In this document: positions 1 through 7,644 of the stretch, piece by piece
How positions within the stretch are numbered: the stretch's first letter is position 1
Layout: each line of letters opens with the position of its first letter
Assembly (NCBI RefSeq): GCF_024256385.1
Contig: NZ_JAMLFW010000001.1
Coordinates: forward strand, 5,394,001-5,458,000
DNA: 64,000 nucleotides
From: Anatilimnocola floriformis
Lineage (GTDB): Bacteria > Planctomycetota > Planctomycetia > Pirellulales > Pirellulaceae
Direction of reading: 5' to 3'
The notes under the pieces: model-generated
What the model was told of the DNA's origin: nothing
What the model saw: only the letters and a program-made list of their open reading frames with translations
Database searches by the model: none
Translations under genes and position numbers: made by a program

Positions 1-82
1 GCGCGATTCTTGTAATCGCCATGCAGCCCGTACGCGCCAAACCATCGTTGCCGAGTTAGCGACTGACGCGCCTCCAAGATCG

Positions 83-991
83 TTACGAAATGCGCGCTCG
101 CGGATGAGCGCGCTCGTACACGGCTTTCAAGCCTGCGGTGCTGACGTGCGTGTAGATTTGCGTGGTCACCAGGCTCTTGTGACCCAGCAACTCTTGCACG
201 CTGCGAATGTCAGCGCCGCGGTCGAGCAGATGCGTCGCAAAAGAATGACGCAACGTGTGCGGCGTGGTTCGCCGATCGAGGCCTGTTGTTTTCAAGTATT
301 TTTCCAGCATGCGAGCCACGCTGCGGGTCGTGAGTCGCCGGCCGAACTTATTCGTGAAGATCGGCGCCAGCGGTCCTTGTTTTTCCTTGGGAGAAAGGAC
401 CCGTTCTTTCAGCCAACGCTTGAGCGCACCGAGTGCAAACGAACCGAGCGGCGCGAGTCGTTCTTTGCGGCCTTTGCCGCGGATGCGGACGATACCTTCC
501 ACGAGGTCGAGATCGCCGCTGTTCATGCCCACGACTTCACTCACGCGGAGACCCGCCGAGTAAGTCGTTTCTAAGATCGCGCGATCGCGTAAGCCCATCG
601 CATTTGCGGGGGGCGCGTCGAGCAGTTTGCCGATCTCTTCGTTCGAGAGAAAGTGCGGCAATTTGCGATCGCGGCGGGGATTCCGCAACGGTTTTGCGGG
701 ATTGGCGCTGGCGATCCCTTCGCGCTGAGCAAACTTGAAGAACGTGCGAAGGGACGCGAGTCGCCGCGAGATCGAGGTCTTCGCATAGCCCGCTTCATGC
801 ATGGCCGAAACATAGCCGCGCAGATCGAGAGGCGTGATTTCCGCGGGATCTGCAGGCCGTTCGTAGGCTTGGCCCAAGTATTCGTCGAGGGCAGTCAAAT
901 CCTCGCGATACGACTTAACCGTGAGCTCGGCCGCGTTCCGTTCGACCTCGAGAAACCGGAGAAACTGCAGAATCGCGGCTTGCATAACCAT
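83..991 (-). CDS. xerC: Tyrosine recombinase XerC/XerD family
   Basis: Site-specific tyrosine recombinase, probably the chromosome-dimer resolving enzyme acting at dif. An N-terminal SAM-like core-binding domain (about residues 5-95) is followed by the catalytic domain. The full catalytic set is visible: Arg149 (GLRVSEV), Lys173 (GKGRKE), His245 and Arg248 (HTLRHSFATHLL), His271 (LGHKS) and nucleophile Tyr280 (TTQIYTHV). I chose ATG at 991, giving 302 residues as usual for Xer; a second ATG at 985 is equally possible, and an upstream extension to 1042 adds 17 unlike residues. XerC versus XerD cannot be decided by eye. No integrase neighbours or att sites are seen, so a housekeeping role is more likely than a mobile one. 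Confidence 0.9.
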   Translation of the reverse strand: MVMQAAILQFLRFLEVERNAAELTVKSYREDLTALDEYLGQAYERPADPAEITPLDLRGYVSAMHEAGYAKTSISRRLASLRTFFKFAQREGIASANPAKPLRNPRRDRKLPHFLSNEEIGKLLDAPPANAMGLRDRAILETTYSAGLRVSEVVGMNSGDLDLVEGIVRIRGKGRKERLAPLGSFALGALKRWLKERVLSPKEKQGPLAPIFTNKFGRRLTTRSVARMLEKYLKTTGLDRRTTPHTLRHSFATHLLDRGADIRSVQELLGHKSLVTTQIYTHVSTAGLKAVYERAHPRARIS

Positions 992-1185
992 TACCGGCGG
1001 CGCGACGGAAACATTTCTAACGAAACCTAACGGGCGCGACACTTGGGACCCGTGACGCGGTTAGCCGAAATTCGCCTCGCGCACTAATGATTCGCGCGCT
1101 AACGATTCTCCGAGCCCGCAAGAACGCGGCTCGGCACGCATGGATCACAGTGACTGCGTCAATGCGCGCCGTCGTGTGCCGCAGC

Positions 1186-1548
1186 TTATAACTCGTCGTC
1201 AGCCAGCTCACTCGCGCTGTCGGCGACGGGAAAATTGAACCGCGGCCGGCTGTGCGGGCGGGGAACCGCCGACGATCCGGAAGCTCCCGGCAGCACGCCA
1301 GGATGCCGCTTTTCGATCGCATCATTTTGCGATTCGTGCGACTGTTCGGCGGCTTGTTCATTTTCCGGCACGGTGCTGCGAATGCGCTGGCTGAGAACAG
1401 CCGCGTCGTACCAGCTGAAACTCAGCTCGGGATTCGAAGCAAAACGACCGAGGGTCCGCAGGGCTTCGGCACGGCGCTCATCATCGAACAGGAAGATGTA
1501 ACGCTCTTCGCCTTTGACCAGCGCTAGCACATTGATGTCTGAACTCAC
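1186..1548 (-). CDS. Small conserved hypothetical protein
   Basis: About 120 residues. Not recognised as a named family. The N-terminal half (SSDINVLALVKGEERYIFLF, then a segment rich in Arg/Glu and a FSWYDAAVLSQRI stretch) looks folded; the C-terminal half is low complexity, rich in Pro, Arg and Ser, and ends in acidic residues. I chose GTG at 1548 because AGGAG lies about 9 bases upstream; the longer form to 1584 has no such site. It follows the lipoprotein gene on the same strand, with a hairpin in the 110-base gap, and may be co-transcribed with it. Confidence 0.65.
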   Translation of the reverse strand: MSSDINVLALVKGEERYIFLFDDERRAEALRTLGRFASNPELSFSWYDAAVLSQRIRSTVPENEQAAEQSHESQNDAIEKRHPGVLPGASGSSAVPRPHSRPRFNFPVADSASELADDEL

Positions 1549-1581
1549 GGAGCTGGATCTCCTGGGGGCTGCCAGCGCTAT

Positions 1582-1614
1582 CACTGCTGTGGTTGAACGG
1601 GGACCACAGCGGTG
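1582..1614. other. Intergenic hairpin
   Basis: CACTGCTGTGGT at 1582-1593 pairs with ACCACAGCGGTG at 1603-1614 (12 positions, one G-T type mismatch, 9-base loop). It lies between the lipoprotein stop and the next gene's GTG start on the minus strand. There is no T-run, so it is not a clear terminator; it could be an mRNA processing or stability hairpin. Confidence 0.5.
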
Positions 1615-1658
1615 AACTCGGGGGAGACTGGCGAAAGAGGATTCCGGTAACCTCTTCC

Positions 1659-2669
1659 CTATCGACTAATGGGCCAGCGCCACAACACTCGCGATTCCCC
1701 AGCCCCACCTCTCGCTGCGAGCGTTTCAGTCACGTGCAAATAGCAACAAAAACGGACGAAGTCGGCGGGACGTTGAAGATATGTTTGCCAACCGCCGAAA
1801 CGGGCATCGTCGCGCGACTCATAGTAGGCTTCGAGTCGCTGCGTGAACTCTCCGTCTTGTCCGTGAAACAAACGAGTGTGCGTGATGATCGGCTCGTACT
1901 GCGGGCGCAAACCTGGCGGGCTTGCTGATGGCGCGAGAGGCACAAAGCCGCGCGGATCAGGCCATGGCGGCACTGGCTCTGCTGCGCCGCCATTGCCATT
2001 GACTGCAAGTGATGCGGTTCCTGAGCCGACTGCGTTTTTGCCGTTTTTTCCGGCGTTTTCGACATATTTTGCCGGATCGACGCGTTGTTGATTGAACTGC
2101 CGTTCGTCGTACGCTGGCGTTTGTGTTTTCAGTTGCTCACGCGCCAGTGCGAACTCTGCTTCCTTCACTAGCTTGTTCGGAATGAACTCTTCGTCAGCAG
2201 TGCCCCACGGCAAGCCGTAGCCTGCGGGGATCGGATGATAGCCCGGATTGGCAGCATACCAATCGACCGAGAGACCGATGCGCGGCGGATAGTAAGGCGA
2301 GTAATCGGTGACACTGCCAACAATGACTGCGTCGACGCGCATCAGTCGCGCGAGCTCTTGAAAATCACTCCCCGTCGACGGCCTCATGCGACTCGCTTCG
2401 AGGAACCGCTTGGTCACACCCACGGGCATGACTTCGAAGCCCTGGATCGCTTGCAGCTCGTTGTAGTAAGCCAGCGCGATGGCATCGCCATCGACTGTCG
2501 GTTCGGTCGACTGATTGAAGAACGGCAAGATCGCGATGCGATGCAGCTGCGGGAACGGGTTATGAAACTCAGGCAAGACATGCCGCGTCGGCACGGCCGC
2601 GCAGCCCGATAGCAGCGCAACCAGGGCGCTGATAGCAAGCCAAACGGAAGTTCGTAACGACGAGTGCAT
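1659..2669 (-). CDS. Secreted lipoprotein, GNA1162/CsgG-like N-terminal part
   Basis: 336 residues. The start has a lipoprotein signal: hydrophobic LAISALVALLSG then a Cys in a LLSGC lipobox (Cys about residue 23), so the protein is probably lipid-anchored. Residues about 43-120 (HRIAILPFFNQS, later DAVIVGSVTDYSPYYPPRIG) resemble lipoproteins of the GNA1162/CsgG-like type that detect or assemble envelope structures; this is a resemblance by eye, not a domain search. The middle is Pro/Gly-rich and the end (FGGWQTYLQRPADFVRFCCY) is a separate conserved-looking segment. Function unknown. Confidence 0.75.
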   Translation of the reverse strand: MHSSLRTSVWLAISALVALLSGCAAVPTRHVLPEFHNPFPQLHRIAILPFFNQSTEPTVDGDAIALAYYNELQAIQGFEVMPVGVTKRFLEASRMRPSTGSDFQELARLMRVDAVIVGSVTDYSPYYPPRIGLSVDWYAANPGYHPIPAGYGLPWGTADEEFIPNKLVKEAEFALAREQLKTQTPAYDERQFNQQRVDPAKYVENAGKNGKNAVGSGTASLAVNGNGGAAEPVPPWPDPRGFVPLAPSASPPGLRPQYEPIITHTRLFHGQDGEFTQRLEAYYESRDDARFGGWQTYLQRPADFVRFCCYLHVTETLAARGGAGESRVLWRWPISR

Positions 2670-2818
2670 GCACCGATACCCCTCACCGCGCGATGACGAC
2701 CGCTGTAGCAGCAGCGCAATTCACCCGCAGTGTCGGCATTATCGGCAAAGTTTGCCTGACCGCTCCAATCAAACTTTGTTTGTCCGGTTCGCTAGCGATG
2801 CCTCCGCGCGCCAATCTC

Positions 2819-2850
2819 AAGCTCCCTCTCCTCGGTACTCCAGGGAGCCG
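2819..2850. repeat. Family C intergenic repeat, copy C1 (partial)
   Basis: CTCCCTCTCCTCGGTACTCC then GGGAG. It shares the CTCCCTC..CCTCGGTACTCC core with copies at 22322 and 36692, but lacks the GAGGGG end. It runs up to the stop codon of the minus-strand HTH gene. Confidence 0.6.
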
Positions 2851-2851
2851 A

Positions 2852-3580
2852 CTATCCCGTCTGAAAAAACGCCTCCCGCCGAGTCGCTTGCTTGCTGCCA
2901 GCTCCTTTCTGAACAGTTCGCGGCGCAACACTTTTGGCCGCCTGGTCACTGCGCGACTGGTCGACGCAACTCATCATGGCAGCTGCAGTTGCCGACTTCT
3001 CCACAGGCTCTGCTGACGCCTGTTCACGCTGTTCAGCCGTTGAAAGTGAACAGTCTTTTTCGAGTCGGCTCTGCTCGATCGCTGGCTCGCTCGCGTGCTG
3101 ACTACCGACTTCGGCCACTACTTGCTGCGGCGTGGGGAGCGACTTTCCCAGCAGGACCAAGCGGGCGGCGAGGGCTAGATACCGGCCGTCGCCGTGGTTG
3201 TAGCGAGTCGTGGTGCAGCCCGGTTTGCCTGATTCGTGCGACTTACGCTCGATCGTTTCGGTCCGCTGCGAACGGCGAAAGCATTGGAGGGCCTCGCCGT
3301 ACAAGTAGTCGAGCCGATCAGCTGCGAATTGTTTCGCTGCCACCAGCTGCCGGGCCTCGTCGTCCTTGCTCAAGAGCGGCGTGGCCGCTGCGACATACGC
3401 CGACGTCTCGGCCACGATCTGGCAAACGCGCGTCTGAGAAATTCCATAGATCTCAGCCGCCTGCCGCGTCGACGCTTGCTCGATCTTCACGCAGCGATAA
3501 ATTTCCCAATCCCGCTCCGTGGGAATCTGTTCGCTGGCTTGCTTCAGATCCTCCACACTGCTCGCAACCTTCCCGCTCAT
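2852..3580 (-). CDS. Hypothetical protein with helix-turn-helix
   Basis: 242 residues. Residues about 35-60 (ASTRQAAEIYGISQTRVCQI) form a clear helix-turn-helix of the sigma-region-4/transposase-repressor kind. A basic segment and a region starting DGRYLALAARLVLLGKS follow; the last 90 residues are low complexity (Glu, Ser, Ala, Gln) and probably disordered. Probably a DNA-binding protein, but no specific family is recognised. A perfect 13-bp palindrome lies 10 bases upstream of the ATG and could be its own operator or an mRNA hairpin next to the ribosome site (GGAGAG). Confidence 0.65.
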   Translation of the reverse strand: MSGKVASSVEDLKQASEQIPTERDWEIYRCVKIEQASTRQAAEIYGISQTRVCQIVAETSAYVAAATPLLSKDDEARQLVAAKQFAADRLDYLYGEALQCFRRSQRTETIERKSHESGKPGCTTTRYNHGDGRYLALAARLVLLGKSLPTPQQVVAEVGSQHASEPAIEQSRLEKDCSLSTAEQREQASAEPVEKSATAAAMMSCVDQSRSDQAAKSVAPRTVQKGAGSKQATRREAFFQTG

Positions 3581-3590
3581 GCTGACTCTC

Positions 3591-3624
3591 CAATCTGGGG
3601 TGAATGGACTCTCACCCCAGATTG
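3591..3624. promoter_or_regulatory. Perfect 13-bp inverted repeat before HTH gene
   Basis: CAATCTGGGGTGA at 3591-3603 is the exact reverse complement of TCACCCCAGATTG at 3612-3624, with an 8-base loop. It sits in the 5' leader of the minus-strand HTH gene and its inner end abuts the Shine-Dalgarno GGAGAG. A DNA operator or a translation-controlling hairpin are both compatible; with no T-run, a terminator is less likely. Confidence 0.6.
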
Positions 3625-3654
3625 AAGCAGCTCGCAGGACAACTTAGGTCTGCC

Positions 3655-3810
3655 AAAAGGTAGCCCGCAGCGTGAGCGAGGGTTTGGGCGCGCACCCATT
3701 AGGTCCACCCAACGTGCGGCAGCACAGCCTTCGCGATTGGAGCTGTCGCACGTTGCCAAGACTACGGTTCCACTCGCCCAAACCCTCGCTCACGCTGCGG
3801 GCTACCTTTT
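3655..3810. repeat. Family A double palindrome (A1, 36-bp perfect arms)
   Basis: The 36 bases at 3655-3690 are the exact reverse complement of 3775-3810. Inside the 84-base spacer a second pair nests: CAACGTGCGGCAG (about 3709) against CTGTCGCACGTTG (about 3743), one mismatch. The arms contain TAGCCCGCAGCGTGAGCGAG, a variant of the TAACCCGCGGCGTCAGCC repeat found nearby. It fills the divergent gap between the HTH and DinB genes. It encodes no protein and resembles a miniature mobile or structured-RNA element. Confidence 0.85.
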
Positions 3811-3869
3811 CAGCCAACCGCGCGCACCTAAAATGTTGAGATACAACTTCGCACTCCATTCAAATCGCC

Positions 3870-4340
3870 ATGAAACCACACCTGCTACGCATGTTCCGCT
3901 ACATGACCTGGGCCGATCAGCAAACGCTCGCCGCCGTGCGCGATTGCCCACCCGCGCATGCGGAAGCTTTGCCGCTCTACGCACACATTCTCGCTGCGGA
4001 ACACGTTTGGCTATCGCGACTCCTGCAGCGCACGCCGCAGTTCAGCGTCTGGCCGACGATCGCGCTCGACGACTGCAGTCGCCTGGCAGAAGAAAACGCG
4101 GCCGGCTATCGCGACTTCGTCACGCCGCTCGCCGCCGAAGGCCTGACCGAGATCGTGTCGTATCGCAACATGAAAGGCGATCCCTTCACGACGCCGATCA
4201 TCGACATCCTCACGCAGGTCCTCACCCACGGCCCGTACCACCGCGGCCAAATCGCCAAAATCCTCGGCCGCCACGGCGGCGCCGTGCCGAGCACCGATTA
4301 CATCACCTACGCCCGTGAGGTAGAGCCACTCCAGTCCTAA
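3870..4340 (+). CDS. DinB family protein
   Basis: 156 residues, the usual length for the DinB/YfiT-like four-helix bundle, a metal-binding fold related to bacillithiol/mycothiol-dependent transferases. The metal ligands expected by family are visible: His in AAEHVWLSRL (about residue 49) and the HGPYHRGQ pair (about 130-134). The N-terminus FRYMTWADQQTLAAV is typical. The exact substrate is unknown. The TAA stop is formed by the first bases of a family A repeat. Confidence 0.85.
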   Translation: MKPHLLRMFRYMTWADQQTLAAVRDCPPAHAEALPLYAHILAAEHVWLSRLLQRTPQFSVWPTIALDDCSRLAEENAAGYRDFVTPLAAEGLTEIVSYRNMKGDPFTTPIIDILTQVLTHGPYHRGQIAKILGRHGGAVPSTDYITYAREVEPLQS

Positions 4341-4371
4341 CCCGCGGCGTCAGCCAGGGGTTCCGCGAGTG
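4339..4371 (+). repeat. Family A repeat, copy A2
   Basis: AACCCGCGGCGTCAGCCAGG begins inside the DinB stop codon and runs on with GGTTCCGCGAGTG. Read in the direction of the gene, it matches the reverse complement of the copies at 5002 and 5591 for about 20 bases before diverging. Confidence 0.75.
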
Positions 4372-4392
4372 AAGGCAACGCTCATAACCTAG

Positions 4393-4689
4393 GTGAACTC
4401 GATGCGTACGTGTTGGAAAGGTCTGAAATTCACACTGCGCGAAATCGCGCTGGTGATTCTCTTGCTGTGCGTGAGTCTGGCATGGCTGCGCGATCGCAGT
4501 AGCCTGGCAGCGAACGTAGACATGTGGAGAGGCAGGGCCCAGTATCCCCTGAGCCAGATGACTGTTGTCGCGATTGAAGATTTCTTGATCCGCGAAGGTT
4601 ACGCGGTTGAGCACAACAGCAATTCCATCACAATCACCGGCGGCCCGTCCGACGCCGATGTAATGATTTCCAATACCTTTGCTCAATGA
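4393..4689 (+). CDS. Small membrane-anchored hypothetical protein
   Basis: 98 residues from GTG at 4393, or 95 from ATG at 4402. One hydrophobic segment (REIALVILLLCVSLAWL, about residues 17-33) suggests an inner-membrane anchor or uncleaved signal; the rest (MTVVAIEDFLIREGYAVEH) is a short soluble domain. No family recognised. It is isolated between family A and B repeats and has no strong ribosome site, so its reality is moderately supported. Confidence 0.5.
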   Translation: MNSMRTCWKGLKFTLREIALVILLLCVSLAWLRDRSSLAANVDMWRGRAQYPLSQMTVVAIEDFLIREGYAVEHNSNSITITGGPSDADVMISNTFAQ

Positions 4690-4761
4690 GATGTTTGGGC
4701 ATCCGTAGCCGCTAATCGCAGAATTGCAATTCATTTCTACCTGCGAAATTGCTCGCAATTC

Positions 4762-4894
4762 TTAGCCACCAGCTTTGGCTGGTGGAACAAACGAATAACA
4801 CTTCGGCTTTAGCCATCGGATTGAAATGACGCACGGAATGGCTAAAGCCGAGAGAATCTTGTGAGTTTGCCACCAGCTTTAGCTGGTGGCTAAG
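4762..4894. repeat. Family B nested palindrome, copy B1
   Basis: Outer hairpins: TTAGCCACCAGCTTTGGCTG at 4762 onwards and CCACCAGCTTTAGCTGGTGG at about 4870, each self-complementary. Inner pair: CGGCTTTAGCCAT (about 4805) and ATGGCTAAAGCCG (about 4839). The same order recurs at 44689 and 47322. It carries no coding sequence. Confidence 0.85.
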
Positions 4895-5001
4895 AGAGTG
4901 CGATGCGAAAAAGAAAATGCTTTGGGGCGAATCCTGCGACTTCCAACGCGCTTGTGGGAAGATTGTGCTCTGAAGTGGTGTTAGTCAAGAAACACACTTC
5001 C

Positions 5002-5032
5002 CTCGCCCAATCCCTGGCTGACGCCGCGGGTT
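5002..5032 (-). repeat. Family A repeat, copy A3
   Basis: 31 bases identical to copy A4 at 5591-5621 (CTCGCCCAATCCCTGGCTGA then CGCCGCGGGTT on the plus strand). In the direction of the minus-strand HD-domain gene it starts 17 bases after the stop codon. Confidence 0.85.
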
Positions 5033-5049
5033 GTGACGTGCGAGATGCA

Positions 5050-5535
5050 TTATCCCTCTGCGAGTAAGGTTCGCAGATGCGACCACATGCGAGGTTCGCC
5101 GAGGGCACCTAGCGCTGCTTCAAAGTTTGCGGCCTCGGAGCGATACATCTTCAGCTTGTCCGGCGCGCTCCGCGAGGCTTCCACATTGGCGATGCGGTCG
5201 GCTAGTTTGAGAGTGGCCGCCGCGGGCAGCGCGCGAATCTTTTCGTAGGCCGAGGCGTTCCGTTCTTTGCGATTTTTGCCAACGCCGGTGACTGCCCATA
5301 CGAGCGCGGTCACCTCCGGGCCGAACTCGGTTTCGAGTTCCTCACGCGACGTGGGTGTATCCTCGAGCACATCATGCAGCCATGCCGCCACGCAGACGGG
5401 CCCCGTGATGGCAAACGACGAGAGGACCGCTCGCACCGCTGCAAGATGCGTGACATACGGCTCGCTGCCGTAGCGTTGATCGGCGTGCCGTTCTTCGGCA
5501 AATGCTTTTGCTCGTTGCTCGATTACTTCGCTCAT
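5050..5535 (-). CDS. Small HD-domain hydrolase, RelA/SpoT-hydrolase-like
   Basis: 161 residues forming a single HD domain like the (p)ppGpp hydrolase part of SpoT and the small MESH1-type hydrolases. Metal-binding residues are in the expected order: His30 (YVTHLAAV), His54-Asp55 (AAWLHDVLEDTP) and Asp113 (LKLADRIANVEA). The first segment (AFAEERHADQRYGSEPYVTH) is typical of this family. There is no synthetase, TGS or ACT domain. It may degrade alarmone or a related nucleotide; substrate is inferred only. It lies downstream of the polysaccharide genes on the same strand, separated by a family A repeat. Confidence 0.8.
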   Translation of the reverse strand: MSEVIEQRAKAFAEERHADQRYGSEPYVTHLAAVRAVLSSFAITGPVCVAAWLHDVLEDTPTSREELETEFGPEVTALVWAVTGVGKNRKERNASAYEKIRALPAAATLKLADRIANVEASRSAPDKLKMYRSEAANFEAALGALGEPRMWSHLRTLLAEG

Positions 5536-5590
5536 GCGCCGATATTACAGCGAGCATGAGAGAGAGGATACGGGCCCAAATCGCTGTGCA

Positions 5591-5621
5591 CTCGCCCAAT
5601 CCCTGGCTGACGCCGCGGGTT
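5591..5621 (-). repeat. Family A repeat, copy A4
   Basis: Identical over 31 bases to A3. In the direction of the epimerase gene its first two bases complete the TAA stop codon (TCCTAACCCGCGGCG), the same arrangement as A2 at the DinB stop. Confidence 0.85.
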
Positions 5622-6549
5622 AGGAACGCAACGCCGCTACGGTGCGCCGCAGGCCTTCGGGGAGGTCGATGGCGGGATTGTAGTTGAGGAAGGCGCGGGC
5701 GTGGGAAATGTCGGCGAGGCTGTCGCGGACGTCGCCGGTCCGTTCGGGTGCGAAGGTCGGCGGCAGGTTGGTGCCGAGGACTTTTTGCAGCTGCGAGAGC
5801 ATGTCGAGCAGGCTGGTGGCTTGGCCGCTGCCGACGTTGAAGGTTTGGCCAGCGGCAGTGGCGACCGTCGAGCCGAGCAGGTTGGCTTGCACGACGTTGT
5901 CGATGTACGTGAAGTCGCGCGTTTGCAGGCCATCGCCGTAGATCGTCGGCGCTTCACCGGCGAGCAGTTTGCGAGCAAAGATCGGCACCACGGCAGCATA
6001 CGGACCGCTCGGATCTTGTCGCGGGCCGAAGACATTGAAGTAGCGCAGGCAAACGGTTTCGAGGCCGTAGCTGTGATAGAACGAATGGCAGTAGTGCTCG
6101 GCAGCGAGCTTGGCAGCCGCGTAGGGCGAGAGTGGCGACGGCAGGTCGCGCTCGGTTTTCAGCGGCGTGGGTTGATTGCCGTAAGCGCTGCTCGACGCGG
6201 CATAGACGACGCGGCGAACGCCGGCGAGCCGCGCGGAATTCAGCACGTTGAGTGAGCCGGTGACGCAGGCCAGGTGCGTGGCCAGCGGATCGACGATGCT
6301 CCGCGGCACCGAGGCGATCGCGGCTTGATGAAAGACCGTGTCGACGCCAGCGACGGCGCGCGTCAACAGTTCGGTGTCGTTGATGTCGCCGACGATGAGT
6401 TCGACGTTACGAAGGTTGTCACCGAGGTTCGCCTGGCTGCCCGACACGAGTGAGTCGAGCACGCGCACCGAGTCGCCACGCGCGAGGAGCGCTGCAACCA
6501 AGTGAGAACCAATAAAACCGCAACCACCAGTTACAAGAACAGTTGCCAT
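5620..6549 (-). CDS. NAD-dependent epimerase/dehydratase (UDP-sugar 4-epimerase type)
   Basis: 309 residues, extended SDR fold. The NAD motif GGCGFIGSH is at residues 8-16, the catalytic Ser lies in ASSSAYG (about 119-124) and Tyr143-Lys147 form YAAAK. LRYFNVFGPRQDPSG and YGDGLQTRDFTYIDNVV are typical of UDP-glucose or UDP-N-acetylglucosamine 4-epimerases. It probably supplies a nucleotide sugar for the polysaccharide made by the operon of which it is the last member. The exact sugar cannot be told by eye. Confidence 0.88.
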   Translation of the reverse strand: MATVLVTGGCGFIGSHLVAALLARGDSVRVLDSLVSGSQANLGDNLRNVELIVGDINDTELLTRAVAGVDTVFHQAAIASVPRSIVDPLATHLACVTGSLNVLNSARLAGVRRVVYAASSSAYGNQPTPLKTERDLPSPLSPYAAAKLAAEHYCHSFYHSYGLETVCLRYFNVFGPRQDPSGPYAAVVPIFARKLLAGEAPTIYGDGLQTRDFTYIDNVVQANLLGSTVATAAGQTFNVGSGQATSLLDMLSQLQKVLGTNLPPTFAPERTGDVRDSLADISHARAFLNYNPAIDLPEGLRRTVAALRS

Positions 6550-6595
6550 AGTTCGTTACGCTTGCATGCGGAGCCTGCCCGCTCCGAAGAGTTCG

Positions 6596-7597
6596 TTACG
6601 AGTTGGCTGCCTGGGCAGCGATACAGCCTAACACCCTCGCACCCTTACTGCGAAGACGGGCCAGCGTTTGCTGAGCGGGAAGTGCTTCGGTCAAACCGAG
6701 CGGCACGGTCAGATAAGTAGCCGTGGCGGCACGTGTGAGGATTTCGAGTCGCGGCTGCGGTGCTTCGATCGCGTTGATCACCACTTGCCGGAACGTGCTG
6801 CGCAGACCTTGCAAGGCCTGCGGCCAATCGGCATCGGCAGGCATTTCGCCGTTGCCAGCCGGGAGAAAATAGAGATTGCGAAGGCTCGTTGGTTGAATCC
6901 ATTTTGACCAGCCGCTGGGCGAGGCGAACCATTGCGACAAGCCAGCCGAGCGCGCGTGACCGAGTTCGAACGACAACGAAGCGCCAGGGCCGCCGCCATC
7001 GATCAGCAGGATATCGCCGCCGCGCTCGGCGAGCATGCCGGCAATGCCGAGCGCGAGTTCTGCTTGTCCACGCCACGATTCGATGGCAGCGAGAGCAAAG
7101 TTGTTCACATGCCGCTGCGCGATGTCTTGCTCAAGACGATCGATGAGTGCGCCATAGGCATCGGCGAAGCGCGGATCGGCGAGCAATCGCTGAATCGTTT
7201 GCTCGAGCGCGGTTGCGGTGGTTTTGGGCGAGTTCCGCTTCCAAGCCGGAGCATCGGCATCGTTCACTTGCGGCGCAGTCACGCTCACGGCGGCCGGAGC
7301 AACCGGCGGTGGTGGTGGCTGCGGCGTTTCGACCGTTTCGGGCCGAGGCGTGGTGCGATGCTCGAGATAATCGGCGAGCGAAGGTTGCGGCGGCCGCATC
7401 GTCGGTTCGGCGAGAGCAACACGAACGGGTTCGACAATCACCGGCTGTACGACCACTTGCGCACACGACGAATCGACGAGAGCTTGCAGCGGGCCGAAGT
7501 AGTGCGGCACGACGGCGGGAGGCAAATCGGTGGGGAATGAGGGCGCGCTCGGAAAGCGTGCTTCGAGATTCTTCAGCGCTTCCCGCATGCGGCTCAT
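6596..7597 (-). CDS. Degenerate BY-kinase/ParA-like protein of polysaccharide cluster
   Basis: 333 residues. The first 140 are Pro-rich and linker-like. The C-terminal half (GMLAERGGDILLIDGGGPGA, then SLRNLYFLPAGNG and SKGARVLGCI) has the strand order of BY-kinases/CpsD, with ILLIDGG at the place of the Walker A' motif ILLIDAD. The P-loop expected about 25 residues earlier is missing: ALAAIESWRGQAELALGIA has no GxxGxGK(T/S), and there is no Tyr cluster at the C-terminus. It is probably not an active kinase and may be a structural partner of the chain-length protein. It is preceded closely by the ExeA-like ATPase gene. Confidence 0.65.
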   Translation of the reverse strand: MSRMREALKNLEARFPSAPSFPTDLPPAVVPHYFGPLQALVDSSCAQVVVQPVIVEPVRVALAEPTMRPPQPSLADYLEHRTTPRPETVETPQPPPPPVAPAAVSVTAPQVNDADAPAWKRNSPKTTATALEQTIQRLLADPRFADAYGALIDRLEQDIAQRHVNNFALAAIESWRGQAELALGIAGMLAERGGDILLIDGGGPGASLSFELGHARSAGLSQWFASPSGWSKWIQPTSLRNLYFLPAGNGEMPADADWPQALQGLRSTFRQVVINAIEAPQPRLEILTRAATATYLTVPLGLTEALPAQQTLARLRSKGARVLGCIAAQAANS

Positions 7598-7644
7598 GTT
7601 TCCACCTTGCTCGTTATCATGTTGTGCGTGTGCTGGACGATTCG

